DNA from: Tiliqua scincoides
Lineage: Eukaryota; Chordata; Lepidosauria; Squamata; Scincidae
Assembly: GCF_035046505.1 (NCBI RefSeq)
Contig: NC_089830.1
Location: forward strand, 16,854,315-16,918,314
Direction: 5' to 3'
DNA: 64,000 nucleotides
Of this stretch, positions 42,001 through 52,278 are shown one piece after another. How positions within the stretch are numbered: the first letter of the stretch is position 1; each line of letters opens with the position of its first letter. The notes beneath the pieces are model-generated. The model saw nothing but the letters and a program-made list of their open reading frames with translations. It was not told the origin of the DNA and searched no databases. The position numbers and the translations under genes are program-made.

Positions 42001-42886
42001 TGAGAAGCAAGATAACAGAAAGTTCCCCACCTTCCAATCAGCAAGATTCTCACCAGCTAGAGAGGGGGTTGCAAACTCCAAGATAGTCACAGAGTTAGGC
42101 CTGGATTTTACTAGTACATGACAGAACCTCTTGATGTGGATAGAGTTTGTGGGGTGATGGTCAGGGAGGATAGCAGTGTGTGGAGGGCTTTGTTTTTGGC
42201 AGGCATTTTAAGGGACATCTTGTGGTGGTTTCTGTCCTTTAGATGCCTGCCACTAGTACATGCTGTGTTTCCCATGGGACTCAGCACTCACACTACTCTT
42301 GTGCTTTGAACTGGGCATTGTGCATAACTTTGATAGGTGCAACTGTTGCAGTTCTGGAATTGTGAGTGGGTTGTGACTAACTTATTTCCCTACAATTTTT
42401 CATATCACATGTTCCCCTTCCCCAACTCCTATCTATTGTAGATTGTAAGGCTATGGGCAGGGGGTGTGTGTGCAAGCACTGTCTGAATAAATAGTTAATA
42501 TCACCTCTCCCATCCCACACCCTGTGTCAGACCCCTTGGGTGGACCCTAAGGTCTTGCACTAATGTGCTGTTCCATTGGTAGTATATGAGCTGCTTACAT
42601 TTCTTTTTGCTTGTGCAGCGAAAGAGAGCTCTGAGTGCACTGATGTAAAGACTGACATCCTTGCATAGTGTAAAGCCACTTAGGTGTCTTCCCATCCAAC
42701 TCGCTTTCAGATGGGATTGGGGCCATGGAATTCTTTGCTAATGAGACCTGTGGAAGTACCTATCTAGCTTTCATTAGGTGACATCCCATCACATCTTCCT
42801 AGAAAACTGTATTTCTGACGCTCGCTGTCCTCCTTTGTTCTCTCTTTCAGAGGATGGCACTGATCCGCAAAACAACCAAGAAATAA
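32950..42886 (+). CDS. TAF12: TAF12, TFIID/SAGA histone-fold subunit
   Basis: TATA-box-binding protein associated factor 12, which pairs with TAF4 through an H2B-like histone fold in nuclear TFIID and also acts in SAGA. Coding exons: 32950-33018, 35853-36104, 36593-36670, 36987-37101, 40132-40220, 42851-42886, all GT-AG, one frame. From MNQFGPS the product is 161 residues, the human length, and nearly identical to it (KKKLQDLVREVDPNEQLDED, WNMWIPGFGSEEIRPYKKAC, MALIRKTTKK at the end). The frame also stays open upstream: 28 codons of the second exon plus a 23-codon exon with a strong Kozak ATG at 32950 give a possible 212-residue form. The human EEMLLQ is EELLLQ here. A CR1 sits antisense in intron 5. 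Identity is certain; use of the upstream start is inferred. Confidence 0.96.
33252..33665. mobile_element. hAT non-autonomous element with internal hairpin
   Basis: Ends CAGAGGTTTTCAGACTG and CAGTTTGAAAACTGCAG; perfect 8-bp duplication ACTTAAGG (33244-33251, 33666-33673). 414 bp, GC-rich interior. Confidence 0.82.
33425..33537. repeat. long hairpin inside the hAT element
   Basis: GGCTCCCCAGGTCAGCAGCA and the following GTGAAAGTG..GCAATTGC recur inverted 25-30 nt later, giving arms of about 40 bp with only one or two mismatches around a short CTACTTCCGGTCTTGTGG loop. Confidence 0.75.
33674..35850. other. TAF12: TAF12 intron stretch without recognised elements
   Basis: Unique-looking intronic DNA. 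I found no exon, repeat terminus or RNA gene; open frames on both strands are short and have no domain-like content. Confidence 0.4.
35853..36104 (+). CDS. TAF12: TAF12 exon with MNQFGPS start
   Basis: Acceptor CCCTTCAG, donor GTAAGT. 28 open codons (LIGLGPHNPKRKQDLDKLYD and on) precede the classical MNQFGPSTLINLSNFSS. It ends GRLSPESNQ, matching the human exon end. Confidence 0.92.
36593..36670 (+). CDS. TAF12: TAF12 exon, start of histone fold
   Basis: ILTKKKLQDLVREVDPNEQL to DVEE between a poly-C acceptor tract and GTAAGC. Phase 0 at both ends. Confidence 0.95.
36987..37101 (+). CDS. TAF12: TAF12 exon, histone-fold core
   Basis: LLLQIADDFIESVVTAACQL and onward to KDVQLHL, helices 1-3 of the fold. 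Acceptor TTTTGACAG, donor GTGAGT. Confidence 0.95.
37769..39795 (-). mobile_element. CR1 LINE, 5'-truncated copy B
   Basis: Antisense in TAF12 intron 5. It matches copy A almost base for base from the TTCTTATGTTCTTAT end to AGGAACATAAACTGTGG, then diverges at 39795. About 230 bp less of the 5' side is kept than in copy A. Confidence 0.93.
37961..39793 (-). CDS. CR1 ORF2 fragment: reverse transcriptase (copy B)
   Basis: About 610 codons without a stop, with SPGPDGIHPRVIKEL, DFQKAFDTVPHQRLLKKL, the intact block PQGSVLGPVLFNLFINDLE, catalytic KFADDTKLF, and the natural C terminus EEKSIMGYKP. All RT core blocks visible in the family are kept, unlike copy A where PQG is PQR. The endonuclease and ORF1 are missing. 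The open frame continues a few codons into flanking intron DNA. Confidence 0.9.
   Translation of the reverse strand, partial: KEHKLWQKKCKKGIWEAKRDYEERMASNIKGNNKSFFKYVRSRNPAREAVGPLDGEGGKGEIKGDLEMAEKLNEFFASVFTAEDLGQIPLPERPLLTEELSQIEVKREDVSDLIDKLKTNKSPGPDGIHPRVIKELKNEVADLLTKVCNLSLKTAMVPEDWRIANVTPIFKKGKRGDQGNYRPVSLTSIPGKMVECLIKDRISKHIDEQALLRESQHGFCKGKSCLTNLIEFYEKVNRHMDAGEPVDIIYLDFQKAFDTVPHQRLLKKLHSQGIRGQVLSWIENWLEARKQRVGVNGQFSQWREVKSGVPQGSVLGPVLFNLFINDLETGLSSEMAKFADDTKLFRVVKTRSDCEELQKDLSRLAEWAAKWQMRFNVSKCKVMHIGAKNQNFRYRLMGSELSVTDQERDLGVVVDRSMKVSTQCATAVKKASSMLGIIRKGIENKMASIIMPLYKSMVRPHLEYCVQFWSPHLKKDIVEMEKVQKRATKMITGLGHVPYEERLRCLGLFSLEKRRLRGDMIETYKIMQGMDRVDREMLFTLSHNTRTRGHPLKLSVGRVRTDKRKYFFTQRVVGLWNSLPQDVVMASSLDAFKRGLDKFLEEKSIMGYKP
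39816..40012 (-). mobile_element. tRNA-derived MIR/CORE-like SINE
   Basis: Antisense of the type at 10357: ACCCTGTGAGGTAGGTG, TGACTGGCCCAAGGTCACCC. It follows the CR1 and precedes TAF12 exon 40132. Confidence 0.75.
40132..40220 (+). CDS. TAF12: TAF12 exon, C-terminal region
   Basis: ERQWNMWIPGFGSEEIRPYK then KACTTEAHKQ. Acceptor TTATTTCAG, donor GTAAGA. Confidence 0.95.
41622..41801. mobile_element. 180-bp hairpin MITE
   Basis: CAGGAGTGGCCAACTTCTC and ACTTTAGGGGTCCTGGACC, ACAATTGT, CAGGTGCA recur inverted to GAGAAGTTGGCCATCCCTG. The whole element is one foldback with arms near 80 bp. The CAG..CTG ends suggest hAT, but no 8-bp duplication is seen. Confidence 0.7.
42851..42886 (+). CDS. TAF12: TAF12 terminal coding exon
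   Basis: RMALIRKTTKK and TAA stop at 42884. The 3' UTR continues; a weak AGTAAA near 43261 is the nearest poly(A)-like hexamer I can see. Confidence 0.95.
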   Translation, partial: RMALIRKTTKK

Positions 42887-42999
42887 TGCCTGGGAACGGC
42901 GGGGAGATACAAATGGCTCTTCTGGGAAAATCTTCCTGTGAGCTGCAGGGTCCTTGCGACATCAGCGGGATTGTTTTCTTAATGCTTGAGAGAAACATC

Positions 43000-44980
43000 T
43001 GTTTAGACAGTGCAGCCGTATCTGACTTTAAGAGGGGTTCTGCCAAAAACCATGAAGACCTGCCTGCCCACCACTCTTTCCTTCCCCAAAAGAAACACAG
43101 ACTTTTATTTTCTGCCTTCAGAGTGATTTATGGTGTGATTGTCCAAGGGACATAATATTTTGTTATGGGGGGAGACCAGCCTTAGAAGCAGCTGTAGATA
43201 TGTTCATTTCCCTTTACCTCTTTGTAATGTCAGTGTTTATAGATATTTGGATTTGTTTCGAGTAAAGAAATTATGGCTCTAAAACTAGGTCACGGTATTG
43301 GCACAGGTTGTAAAGAACACAGTACAAAGGGCAGCAGGCTGGAGCCGGAGATGGGGCCCATCACTGCAAATCTGCTCAGAGCAAACTTTTTTTTAAATAC
43401 TCGGCTTGGAGGCGGCAGAAAACTGTGTGTTTCTTGCACTGCAGACCTTTTTATCTCAAAGGATGTGATGTAAATCCCACCCGAGTTGCTCACAAAGCAA
43501 AAGGTCACCCAGGATGGCTTGTTAAGTTGGAATATAGTGGTGCGGTTCCCAGCATGTCTGGGTATTTAAGTGACAGCTCCTGCTGAAAGACTGAAGAATG
43601 GGAAAGAAGAACCCTGAACATCCAGGGTTGTGTGTATCTGGGTTTATACCACTTGTGGCTTGTTTTTCTCCTGTATATGCTGGTAAAAAATGGTCTCTCA
43701 GATAGACAGACCAGATGCTGCTGGAGGTCTTAGGGCAAAGCCTTGCAAGCTGTGGCACTCCAGTGTGACAGCAGGTCCTCCCTACCTCCTCTTTGATGAA
43801 TATGGGGGGAGGGGAGTAATGTGCTGCAGCTGATGGCAATGGGGTGCTTCAGGGAGTTGGTTCAGCCTGGTGGACTCCCTTTTGGGCATGTGACCTTGGT
43901 CAGTGTCCTACTGGTCTGATGCTGCCCCTGCTTCAGCATTTCTAAAATCAGACGGACACTTGCATTTAAAAATTGAAGCTAATTGATGCTAAACTGACAG
44001 CAGCCTCAGTTTTTTTAATGCATCTTGAAGGCTGTTCATTATTCTGAGTGTTTTGCCTTTTCACTGGTTTTTTTTTTTCCAAGTCCCCAACCAGTTGAGA
44101 AACTTCTCTCCCCATTTCACATGTGGTCGGCTGAGGAGCTGCTGCCGCTGCACTGTGACTGTACTAAGGTGGTGAAAGGGACACCTGGTTCATCATTCAG
44201 TCTTTGCAGCTCATCTGTTTTGTGTCAGAGGTTCTGTTCTGTTCTGACTATATTCAGCAGCAGTTAGTTTCCATGCTGGTTTAAACTGCAATAATAAATG
44301 AGCATCTGAATATACTCTGTATGTATGAATGAGCCAAGGTTTTCTGTGAACTTTGCCAGGTTGATGTCCAGGAGAATACAGTGCTTAAATAAGAACCATT
44401 ACGAAGCATAGAACTTATTACTGTATACGATTCTGTTTGAAAGGAATGAGTCATAATTGTGAAAGCAGCCTGCACCAAGCCTTGTTTTCCCCCTTGGCTC
44501 CCCTGGAAGGCCAGCCAGAATTCCACCCATACCATATCCTTGGTTGGTAAGGACAAAGACGCCTTACGTTCACATGACAATCTGCCAACTGAAAGCCAAA
44601 ACAAACGTTCAAGTCCAGTGTGGGGGAATTCTGTGGTGGGATTGCTCCTGCAGTTATTTTTCATATGAAAACACACTCAAGCATTAATAGAATGGAATTG
44701 TTCACTGTTTGGGGGAGGATCTTGGTCAAGTCTCAGCCCTGTCTGTGTCAATTTGATCAGAGCAGCCTGGTTCCAGGCAATTTTTTTTGTCCTGTATAGT
44801 GATTTCAGTTGTCCCTGGGGGGGGGGGTCTAGAAGTGGAAGAGGATGGCCATTCTCCTACTAAATCATGGGACTTTGCTTATTGTGGGAGGGGACTTGAG
44901 GGGAGAGAGAGAGAGGTCGGCAGACATGCACAAACACATGGTATATCAAGAAAATGTACATCACTGACAGAATTGATTAT
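43000..44980. other. TAF12 3' UTR and intergenic DNA
   Basis: Convergent intergenic space between TAF12 and the minus-strand Rab genes. Apart from homopolymer runs (T near 44070, G near 44817), I see no feature. Confidence 0.4.
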
Positions 44981-44982
44981 GG

Positions 44983-45167
44983 TAATGGTTCCCAAACTGG
45001 GAGCAGTGACTCCTGGTGGGGGGGGGAGGAGCCAGGGAAGTCATGGAATCCTTGTAAAAAACATGCCACTTATCAAATGTATAGGATTGTAGTCCTTGTG
45101 GGGAGTCACGGCCAATGGGCCCAGTAGGTCAAGGGACTCACCAGTTGAAAAAGCTTGGGCACCACTG
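44983..45167. mobile_element. short hAT-type MITE
   Basis: TAATGGTTCCCAAACTGG and GCTTGGGCACCACTG are imperfect inverted ends; flanks GATTATGG and GATTAAGG match at 7 of 8 bases. 185 bp. Confidence 0.6.
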
Positions 45168-46284
45168 GATTAAGGGATCTGTAGGCCTCCACCAATGTGT
45201 GTGCTGGGATGGTTTGTACATCCCTTTGGTAACTTCCTGCAACCTGAGATTTTTTTTTATTGCACCAGGCAGAGTCTAAGCTACTGAAGCAAGCAAAGCA
45301 CCTCTTCATTCCACTCTGTTACCAAACTAGACTCCATCGTACCCACCAATGTTTTCTTGAGATCTCCCACCTTCTCTCCCCCCTTGCCCAGTCACCCAGC
45401 CTTTGAGGCTGGTTGCTTTGACTCCATCCAGCCTGAAACAGCCTGATGATTTTGAAAGTCTTTTTGCTACCCGATGCAGTCTGTGAGGCTGCTTAGAAAA
45501 CCTTTTTGTCATTTTTCATTAACCTGTCACATAAAATAACCAAGGTATTGACCTTTATTAGCAGAGCCCCTGTAGGATGTTAACAACACCAATGGCATAA
45601 GGGTACCCTCAGACAAGATGGGCAGATCAGTGAGTAGCTCCTCCATGTTTGTTTTCTTAAGGAAAATTGCAGGTGGGGCAGGACAAGAGGGATGATTTGG
45701 ATGAGTTATCCTAGGTCTCCAAAATCTCATCTAGTTGCATCCTACACAGCAGGTTGTTGAGTTGTCCAACCTGTCAAGTCAAAAGGGAATTGATCAACCC
45801 AGGTGACTTCTCTCTTTAGGTGGTAGGCTAAGCCAGGAGGGGGTGTGGGCTTAGGTACTAGATTCCATAATGGGAAGCGAGGTATATGCTTCTGTACATG
45901 GTCATAACAGCTCAGCATTTTTTTGGTCCAGCTCCTTCCATTGCAAGGTGGGCTAGAAGGGAGTGAGGCAAAAATCAGAAGGTTGATCCAATAGGCTGAC
46001 TACATGTATTTCCATAGGCTCAGGGCATGCACAGGTCTGAAAGACACACACACCAGCAATTGTCAGTGAATTCCTGCACCCCAAGAAGAGCCTTTGATTC
46101 ATACTTTGTGAGCACAGAATGTCTTGCCGCTGTGCAAATGTTAGATTAGCAATAATGAAAAGGGAACCCTCTAAGTATATAGCAGCCTACAAGGAGCTTC
46201 TGCCACCTTCATTGCAATGGGGCAGCATAGCAGTGATTATATTGAGTTGGGCCTGTACAGAATCTCAGGTGCAACTGGAGGTGG

Positions 46285-46708
46285 CTAGCATGTGCATGTT
46301 TTTTCCCTTGCCTGTTCCTGAACTGTGGGCTGAACCTCAAAGGGGACTTTGCTCTTCACCCCGTCCCATTGTTTGTTGAGGTTCATTTTCCCACTTTTCA
46401 GGGCCTCGTAGATTGCCGAGGTTAATGTCTGAAAAGCCTCCTCCACCTTATGGTTGGTCTTTGCGGACGTTTCAATGTACTTTGCCTCCAGTGAAGAAGC
46501 CAGCTTCTCTGCCTCTTTTTGCTCAACCTTTCGCTCAGCCCCCAGGTCACTCTTGTGCCCGATCAGCACAAAGACAATGTGGTATGGCTTCACTGTCTCC
46601 ATCACTTCCTGGTGCCACTTTCGGATGTTCTCGAAGGATGCTCGGTTGGTCAGGTCAAACACCAGCACTCCTCCAGCTGAGTTGCGGTAGTAGGACCGTG
46701 TCACGGAT
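46285..46708 (-). CDS. RAB42/39-like exon 2
   Basis: SVTRSYYRNSAGGVLVFDLT to the EKTCTC end. Acceptor GATATCTAG. It includes GHKSDL and ETSAK. Confidence 0.9.
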
Positions 46709-48633
46709 CTAGATATCAATAAGGAAACCCAGTTAAGAGCTAGATCAGGAAGTCCTTGGGTTCATACCTCTGTCATAAACTCAGGGAAGAGACTTTAGGT
46801 CAGTGGCAGAACAGCTGGGTGACATAGAGAAAGTTCCAAGTTCATGAGTTCACAGGCATGCACCACTTAACAACCTTCCACTTAAGGATGGACCTGATAT
46901 ATGATGAACAAAGCACAAGGAAGAGGGTCTTAATGAGGCAGTCTGGACTCCCACAGTCTGCAGCAGAGTGTCTGTTTACACAATAAAAAGGCCCTTAATG
47001 CAAAGAAGAGGCAATCACTCTCCCACTAGCCTGTGCAGGCAGCTAGTTTCCTGCAGGGAGTGTCTGTTTATGGAACAAAGGCACTAGATTGGACTGAATG
47101 TTTGCTTAACAACCTAATGGCATAAAAATGGGGATTGGAGAACATAACCACATCACACCTGCTCCAGCCAATTGAACATGATCATCCTTAACCCGCATGA
47201 TCATCATTTTTAACTGCCAAGATAGGTTTCCAAAATGGCTTACAATTTAAATAATCACACATAATTAGATGGGGAGCTTATAGGGGTCTATGGTAGGTGA
47301 AGAAGGTGCAGATGGACTCAGCTGATGTTCAAGCTTCCAGGCCCCAAAGGCAACCACCACCCTGCAGAGGCTACCAAGAAATTATATGTTAATTTTATGT
47401 CACATTCACCTGTCCTCTCAAGGGTTTGCCTATATATGCAGCAGAATAAGATGGTAAAAGGCTGAGGTGGTAAATGGAACTAAACAACCTCAGACTGCAA
47501 GCATTTTGACTGAATGCTCCTTTATGCAAAAAGATCTACCTGCTGTTAGAAAGCTAATAGAGCAGGCAAAGCTCTTCTATTCCCTAATGCCCTAGCTCAG
47601 TGCTTCTCAAACTGTGTGCCGGGACCCACTAGGTGGATCGCGAGCCAATTTCAGGTGGGTCCCCATTCATTTCAATATTTTATTTTTAATATATTAGACT
47701 TGATGGTCCCATGGTATGGGACTGCATTTCGGGAATGTTACAGATCTGTACTTTTAACAGGCTACTATATCTGTGCTTTTAACAATGATAGTCAGTGGGG
47801 CTTACTGCTGGGTAAGTGTGGGTAGGATTACAGCCTAGGATTGTTAAAAATTTTCCTGCTTAATGACGTCACTTCCGATCACGACATCACTTCTGGTGGG
47901 TCCTGACAGATTCTCATTCTAAAAAGTGGGTCCTGGTACTAAAAGTGTGAGAACCACTGCCGTAGCTGGAACAGAACAGAAAGGGAAACTCTTTCTTCTC
48001 TACCTTAATTTCTTCAAACTCAGAGAGAGGGAGGAAGTGGAGTAGTAGTGAAGACAGGCACGTAGACAGAGATGTGCGTCCCCCTGACCAACCTGTCACC
48101 TTAAAAGACCATCTCAGTTGCCTTCATTGATGGGACAAGTCTGGCAAATGTTATTTCCCTGCTGTGGGATTCTACGACATCCTTCCCAGCACACCTGGCA
48201 GCCTTAGCCACATCAGGCCTTAGCCCTCCTATTCACCACCCCAACGTTGACTCCCCAGCACCATCCAGCAGCGCACAGGGAGTTCAGGCTGTACCCCACA
48301 GGTTATCTCACTCCTTCAGATCAACAGGATCCAGAGCAAGTGGATTTCAAAAGGACCTAGAGTTGACCTGCCCACCCGTATCTGTGAGAAGATCCTTTAG
48401 TTCCAAACCTACCTGAACCGTTCTTGGCCAGCCGTGTCCCAAAACTGTAGCTTGACATGCAGGTCGGGCTTGATCTCCACAAAGTGAACGTAAAAATCCA
48501 CTCCTACCGTTTGGTTCATGGACTCCAGAAAGACCCCTTCAGCATAGCGCTTCAAGAGGGACGATTTGCCCACGGTCGAATCGCCCAGCATGATAATCCG
48601 GAACTGGTAGTGCCAGAGAGAATCCACTGCCAT
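46285..48633 (-). CDS. Rab GTPase, RAB42/RAB39-like paralogue (two exons)
   Basis: Small GTPase of the RAB39/RAB42 branch; such Rabs regulate vesicle traffic on endomembranes. Exon 1 is 48633-48413 and exon 2 is 46708-46285 on the minus strand, joined inside QERF-R in phase 2, 214 residues. Visible motifs: P-loop GDSTVGKS, switch I TVGVDF, DTAGQE, base-recognition GHKSDL (in place of NKxD) and ETSAK, and C-terminal CTC for double geranylgeranylation. SYYRNSAGGVLVFD resembles RAB39, while the position next to RAB42 and the identical intron site indicate tandem duplication. The human locus has only RAB42 here, so the name is left open. It looks intact. Confidence 0.9.
47598..47959. mobile_element. 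hAT non-autonomous element in Rab intron
   Basis: 362 bp, ends CAGTGCTTCTCAAACTG and GTGTGAGAACCACTG; flanks CCCTAGCT and CCGTAGCT match at 7 of 8. The interior has the MITE-derived GGCTTACTGCTGGGTAAGTG in reverse to the 22148 copy. Confidence 0.8.
48413..48633 (-). CDS. RAB42/39-like exon 1
   Basis: MAVDSLWHYQFRIIMLGDST start, to WDTAGQERF. Donor GTAGGT on the minus strand. No CpG island upstream. Confidence 0.9.
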
Positions 48634-49226
48634 TCAGAGACCAGGAGGGACGGGAACAAAGGGTGGGAAAGACTGAAAAAGTTTGCAACAAAACCAAATG
48701 TTGACTGACTGTCCCCTAGAAATTCTTCCACCACAGAAGCGGGGAATGCGTCTGAGCTGTGGCAGAGGTGAAATGCAGCTCAGGAGCTGGTTGGGACTTG
48801 CTGGAGTTGGAGGCAGGTTGATTCCAGCTAGAGCCTGGGGCTGAGTCTTGTTTTATTCCAAGTTCGGGCAGGCAGCTGCCTCACCAGCCTGAATGTTCAC
48901 AGTCCTGTATTCCACCACACCCTGAATGTGCAGTGTTTATGGAAGGGGAAGCTGGTCCGCGATAACACACTTTCCCCCACATTCTTCCATCGGCAGCCCC
49001 AGTTCTCCTTTCTGTGGCCAAATTACATTTTCAGAATTGGCATGGCAGGGGAACAAGCTAGACCTTGAGAGAACTAATGAAGCTAATGCCCATCTCTTTA
49101 GAACAATTACTCCCTCTGTGTGCGCATGTGTTTGTTTCTGGGGAACACAGATCCAAGCCTTATGCTGAGAACTACCAGGTGACTTCCTGCATACACTCCC
49201 AATATTTCCATTCAAGAGGATCAGGC

Positions 49227-49312
49227 CACAATCCTATATGCATTTACCTGAGAGCAAACCTCATTGAACAGAATGGGACTTACTTCTGAGAAAACATACA
49301 TAGGATTGCACT
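49227..49312. mobile_element. CAATCCTATGCATG MITE copy
   Basis: CACAATCCTATATGCATTTA, CTTACTTCTGAG, ACATAGGATTGCAC. Confidence 0.6.
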
Positions 49313-49399
49313 ATTAGTCTCATTTTTCTCCTCCCCATCTCTGGTGAATCACCGTCCTTCTTCCATCCAATCACACATCCATCCAATCACACATCACTT

Positions 49400-51289
49400 C
49401 TTGTCTAGACAGGCTGGTAGATAGTGATGGGGAGGAGGTAGCGGTTGTGGTGCATGTCGGCACCAATGACGTGGGCCAGTGTAGCCGGGAGTTCCTGAAG
49501 GCCAAATTTAGGCTATTAGGTAGGAAGCTGAAAGCCAGGACCTTAAAGGTAGCGTTCTCTGAAGTGCTACCTGTTCCACGCGCAGGGCCAGCTAAGCAGG
49601 CGGAGATCAGGGGTCTCAATGCGTGGATGAGAGGGAGGCCAAGAGAGACTATGAGGAACACATGGTCAGCAGCATTAAGGGAAATAATAAAAGCTTCTTC
49701 AAATATGTTAGAAGCAGGCAACCCGCCAGAGAAGCGGTTGGCCCTCTGGATGGTGAGGGAGGGAAAGGGGAAATAAAAGGAGACTTAGAGATGGCAGAGA
49801 AATTAAATGAGTTCTTCACATCTGTCTTCACGGCAGAAGACCTCGGGCAGAATGCCTCATCAAAGATAGAATCTCAAAACACATAGACGAACAAGCCTTG
49901 CTGAGGGAGAATCAGCATGGCTTCTGTAAGGGTAAGTCTAGCCTCACAAACCTTATAGAATTCTTTGAAAAGGTCAACAGGCATATGGATGCAGGAGAAC
50001 CCATGGACATTATATATCTGGACTTTCAGAAGGTGTTCAACACAGTCCCTCACCAAAGGCTACTGAAAAAACTCCACAGTCACAGTCAGGGAATTAGAGG
50101 GCAGGTCCTCTCCTGGACTGAGACCTGGTTGAAGACCAGGAAACAGAGAGTGGGTGTCAATGGGCAACTTTCACAATGGAGAGAGGTGAAAAGCAGTGTG
50201 CCCCAAGGATCTGTCCTGGGACTGGTGCTCTTCAACCTCTTCATAAATGACCTGGAGACAGGGTTGAGCAGTGAGGTGGCTAAGTTTGCAGACGACACCA
50301 AACTCTTTCGAGTGGTGAAGATCAGAAGTGATTGTGAGGAGCTCCAGAAGGATCTCTCCAGACTGGCAGAATGGGCAGCAAAATGGCAGATGTGTTTCAA
50401 TGTAAGTAAGTGTAAAGTCATGCACATTGGGGCAAAAAAATCAAAACTTCACATATAGGCTAATGGGTTCTGAGCTGTCCTGTGACAGATCAGGAGTGAG
50501 ATCTTTGGGTGGTGTTGGACAGGTCGATGAAAGTGTCGATCCAATGTACGGAGGCATTGAAGAAGGCCAATTCTATGCTTGGGATCATTAGGAAAGGTAT
50601 TGAGAACAAAACAGCTAATATAATGCCGTTGTACAAATCGATGGTAAGGCCACACCTGGAGTATTGTGTCCAGTTCTGGTCGCCACATCTCAAAAAGGAT
50701 ATAGTGGAAATGGAAAAAGTGCAAAAGAGGGCAACTAAGATTATTGCTGGGCTAGGGCACCTTCCTTATGAGGAAAGACTACAGCATTTGGGCCTCTTCA
50801 GCCTAGAAAAGAGATGCCGGAGGGGGGACATGATTGAGACATACAAAATTATGCAGGGGATGGACAGAGTGGATAGGGAGATGCTCTTTACACTCTCACA
50901 TAACACCAGAACCAGGGGACATCCACTAAAATTGAGTGTTGGGAGAGTTAGAACAGACAAAAGAAAATATTTCTTTACTCAGGCGTGTAGTTGGTCTGTG
51001 AACTCCTTGCCACAGGATGTGATGACGGCATCTGGCCTGGAAGCCTTTAAAAGGGGATTGGACAAGTTTCTGGAGGAAAAATCCATTACGGGGTACAAGC
51101 CATGATGTGTATGTGCAACCTTCTGATTTTAGAAATGGGCTATGTCAGATGCAAGGGAGGGCACCAGGATGCAGGTCCCTTATTATCAGGTGTGCTCCCT
51201 GCAGCATTTGGCAGGGTCACTATGAGATACAGGAAGCTGGACTAGATGGGCCTATGGCCTGATCCAGTGGGGCTGTTCTTATGTTCTTA
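49400..51289 (+). mobile_element. CR1 LINE, internally deleted copy C
   Basis: Sense copy. It starts with an SGNH-esterase piece of CR1 ORF1 (VVVHVGTNDVGQCSREFLKA), jumps near 49635 into the ORF2 linker (AKRDYEEHMVSSIKGN), loses about 330 nt after EDLGQ near 49850, then continues through HGFCKGKSSLTNL, the RT core with FADD, and the C-terminal region. Frameshifts (for example near 50455) and indels break ORF2. It is older than copies A and B. Confidence 0.88.
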
Positions 51290-51432
51290 ACTACAATTCC
51301 CAGGAGGCCTTGCAGGTCTTCTTGTTATCTGGTGTGCTCCGTGGGGCATTTGGTGGGCTGCTGTGAGATACAGGAAGCTGGACTAGATGGGCCTATGGCC
51401 TGATCCAGTGGGGCTGTTCTTATGTTCTTTCT
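51290..51432 (+). mobile_element. second CR1 3' end joined by a ZNF143-like motif
   Basis: Directly after copy C the ACTACAATTCCCAGGAGGCC motif (51290-51309) leads into another CR1 3' end (GTTATCTGGTGTGCTCC to CTGTTCTTATGTTCTT). The identical arrangement occurs in antisense at 55466-55607. Confidence 0.8.
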
Positions 51433-52029
51433 GCTTTTTGAAGAGATGTTAATGTGCTGTTTCCCCGTTGCTAGTGACATTCCTCAGGATTCAGCCCCCC
51501 CCTTTTCACCATGTCCAGACATTGAATCTCTGAATGAGAAATGGATTAATATTTGCAACTTCCTCCTCCTGAATCAGAACATAGGTTCATGCAACAGTCT
51601 GCTCTGATTGGCAGGGGCTATCCAGTTATCAGACAAGGGTTTTTCCCAGTCCTTCTGGGGATGCTGGATTGGACCGGAGACTTTTATAAGTTACCACTGA
51701 GCTACCATCCTTCCCTAAACCCATCTGGCCTCTGGCAGGCATCCATGCAAACACACACACTCAAACATAAGGCACTCTTGGATGCACTACACTTGATGAC
51801 AAAGACGAATGCTTACCAAATGTTGCCAGACAATGTCTGTTGTTCTGCCTGGCATCCCTCACCTATTACACCAGTAAGAGGCAAGTGATTGCAGTGTAAC
51901 CAATACATTACACAGGCATACAAAACTGAGGGTCAGAAAAGTTTTTCCCAAACTTTATGATGGTTTGATATGAATTTGCGGTACCGATTCCAAAAACGGC
52001 ATCCGTTTTGCCCTATCAGGTCTAGTTTT

Positions 52030-52148
52030 GGAGATATAGCTTCATCAGTGAATGGTTCAAGCAGCTTCCTCATGAGGGAGCCAAGGTGTAGGCTTCCTCA
52101 TGAGGAAGCTGCTTGAACCATTCACTAATGAGGTTATACCATATCTCC
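52030..52148. mobile_element. 118-bp hairpin MITE
   Basis: GGAGATAT at the outer ends and GTGAATGGTTCAAGCAGC, TTCCTCATGAGG inside recur inverted, with an ~18-nt loop. Arms are about 48 bp. It abuts a 5S SINE. Confidence 0.7.
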
Positions 52149-52158
52149 ATATCATGGA

Positions 52159-52278
52159 TGGTTGGCAACCTTCAGTCTCAAAAGACTATGGTATAAGCCT
52201 ACGGCACCAGCTATTCCCAGGTGGTCTCCCATCCCAGTACTAACCAGGCCTGACCCTGCTTAGCTTCTGAGATCAGTC
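52159..52278 (-). mobile_element. 5S rRNA-derived SINE, single truncated copy
   Basis: On the minus strand AGAAGCTAAGCAGGGTCAGG and TGGGAGACCACCTGGG, then CATAGTCTTTTGAGACTG and GGTTGCCAACC. The 5' part of the 5S head is missing. Confidence 0.88.

Noticed and set aside
30480-48640. U11 snRNA (RNU11), which lies near TAF12 in human
   Set aside because: I looked for a U11-like 5' start and Sm site between TAF12 and the Rabs and saw none; I cannot exclude a diverged copy.
49447-49776. Host SGNH-hydrolase gene
   Set aside because: The HVGTND segment runs directly into CR1 ORF2 and belongs to the CR1 ORF1 esterase.
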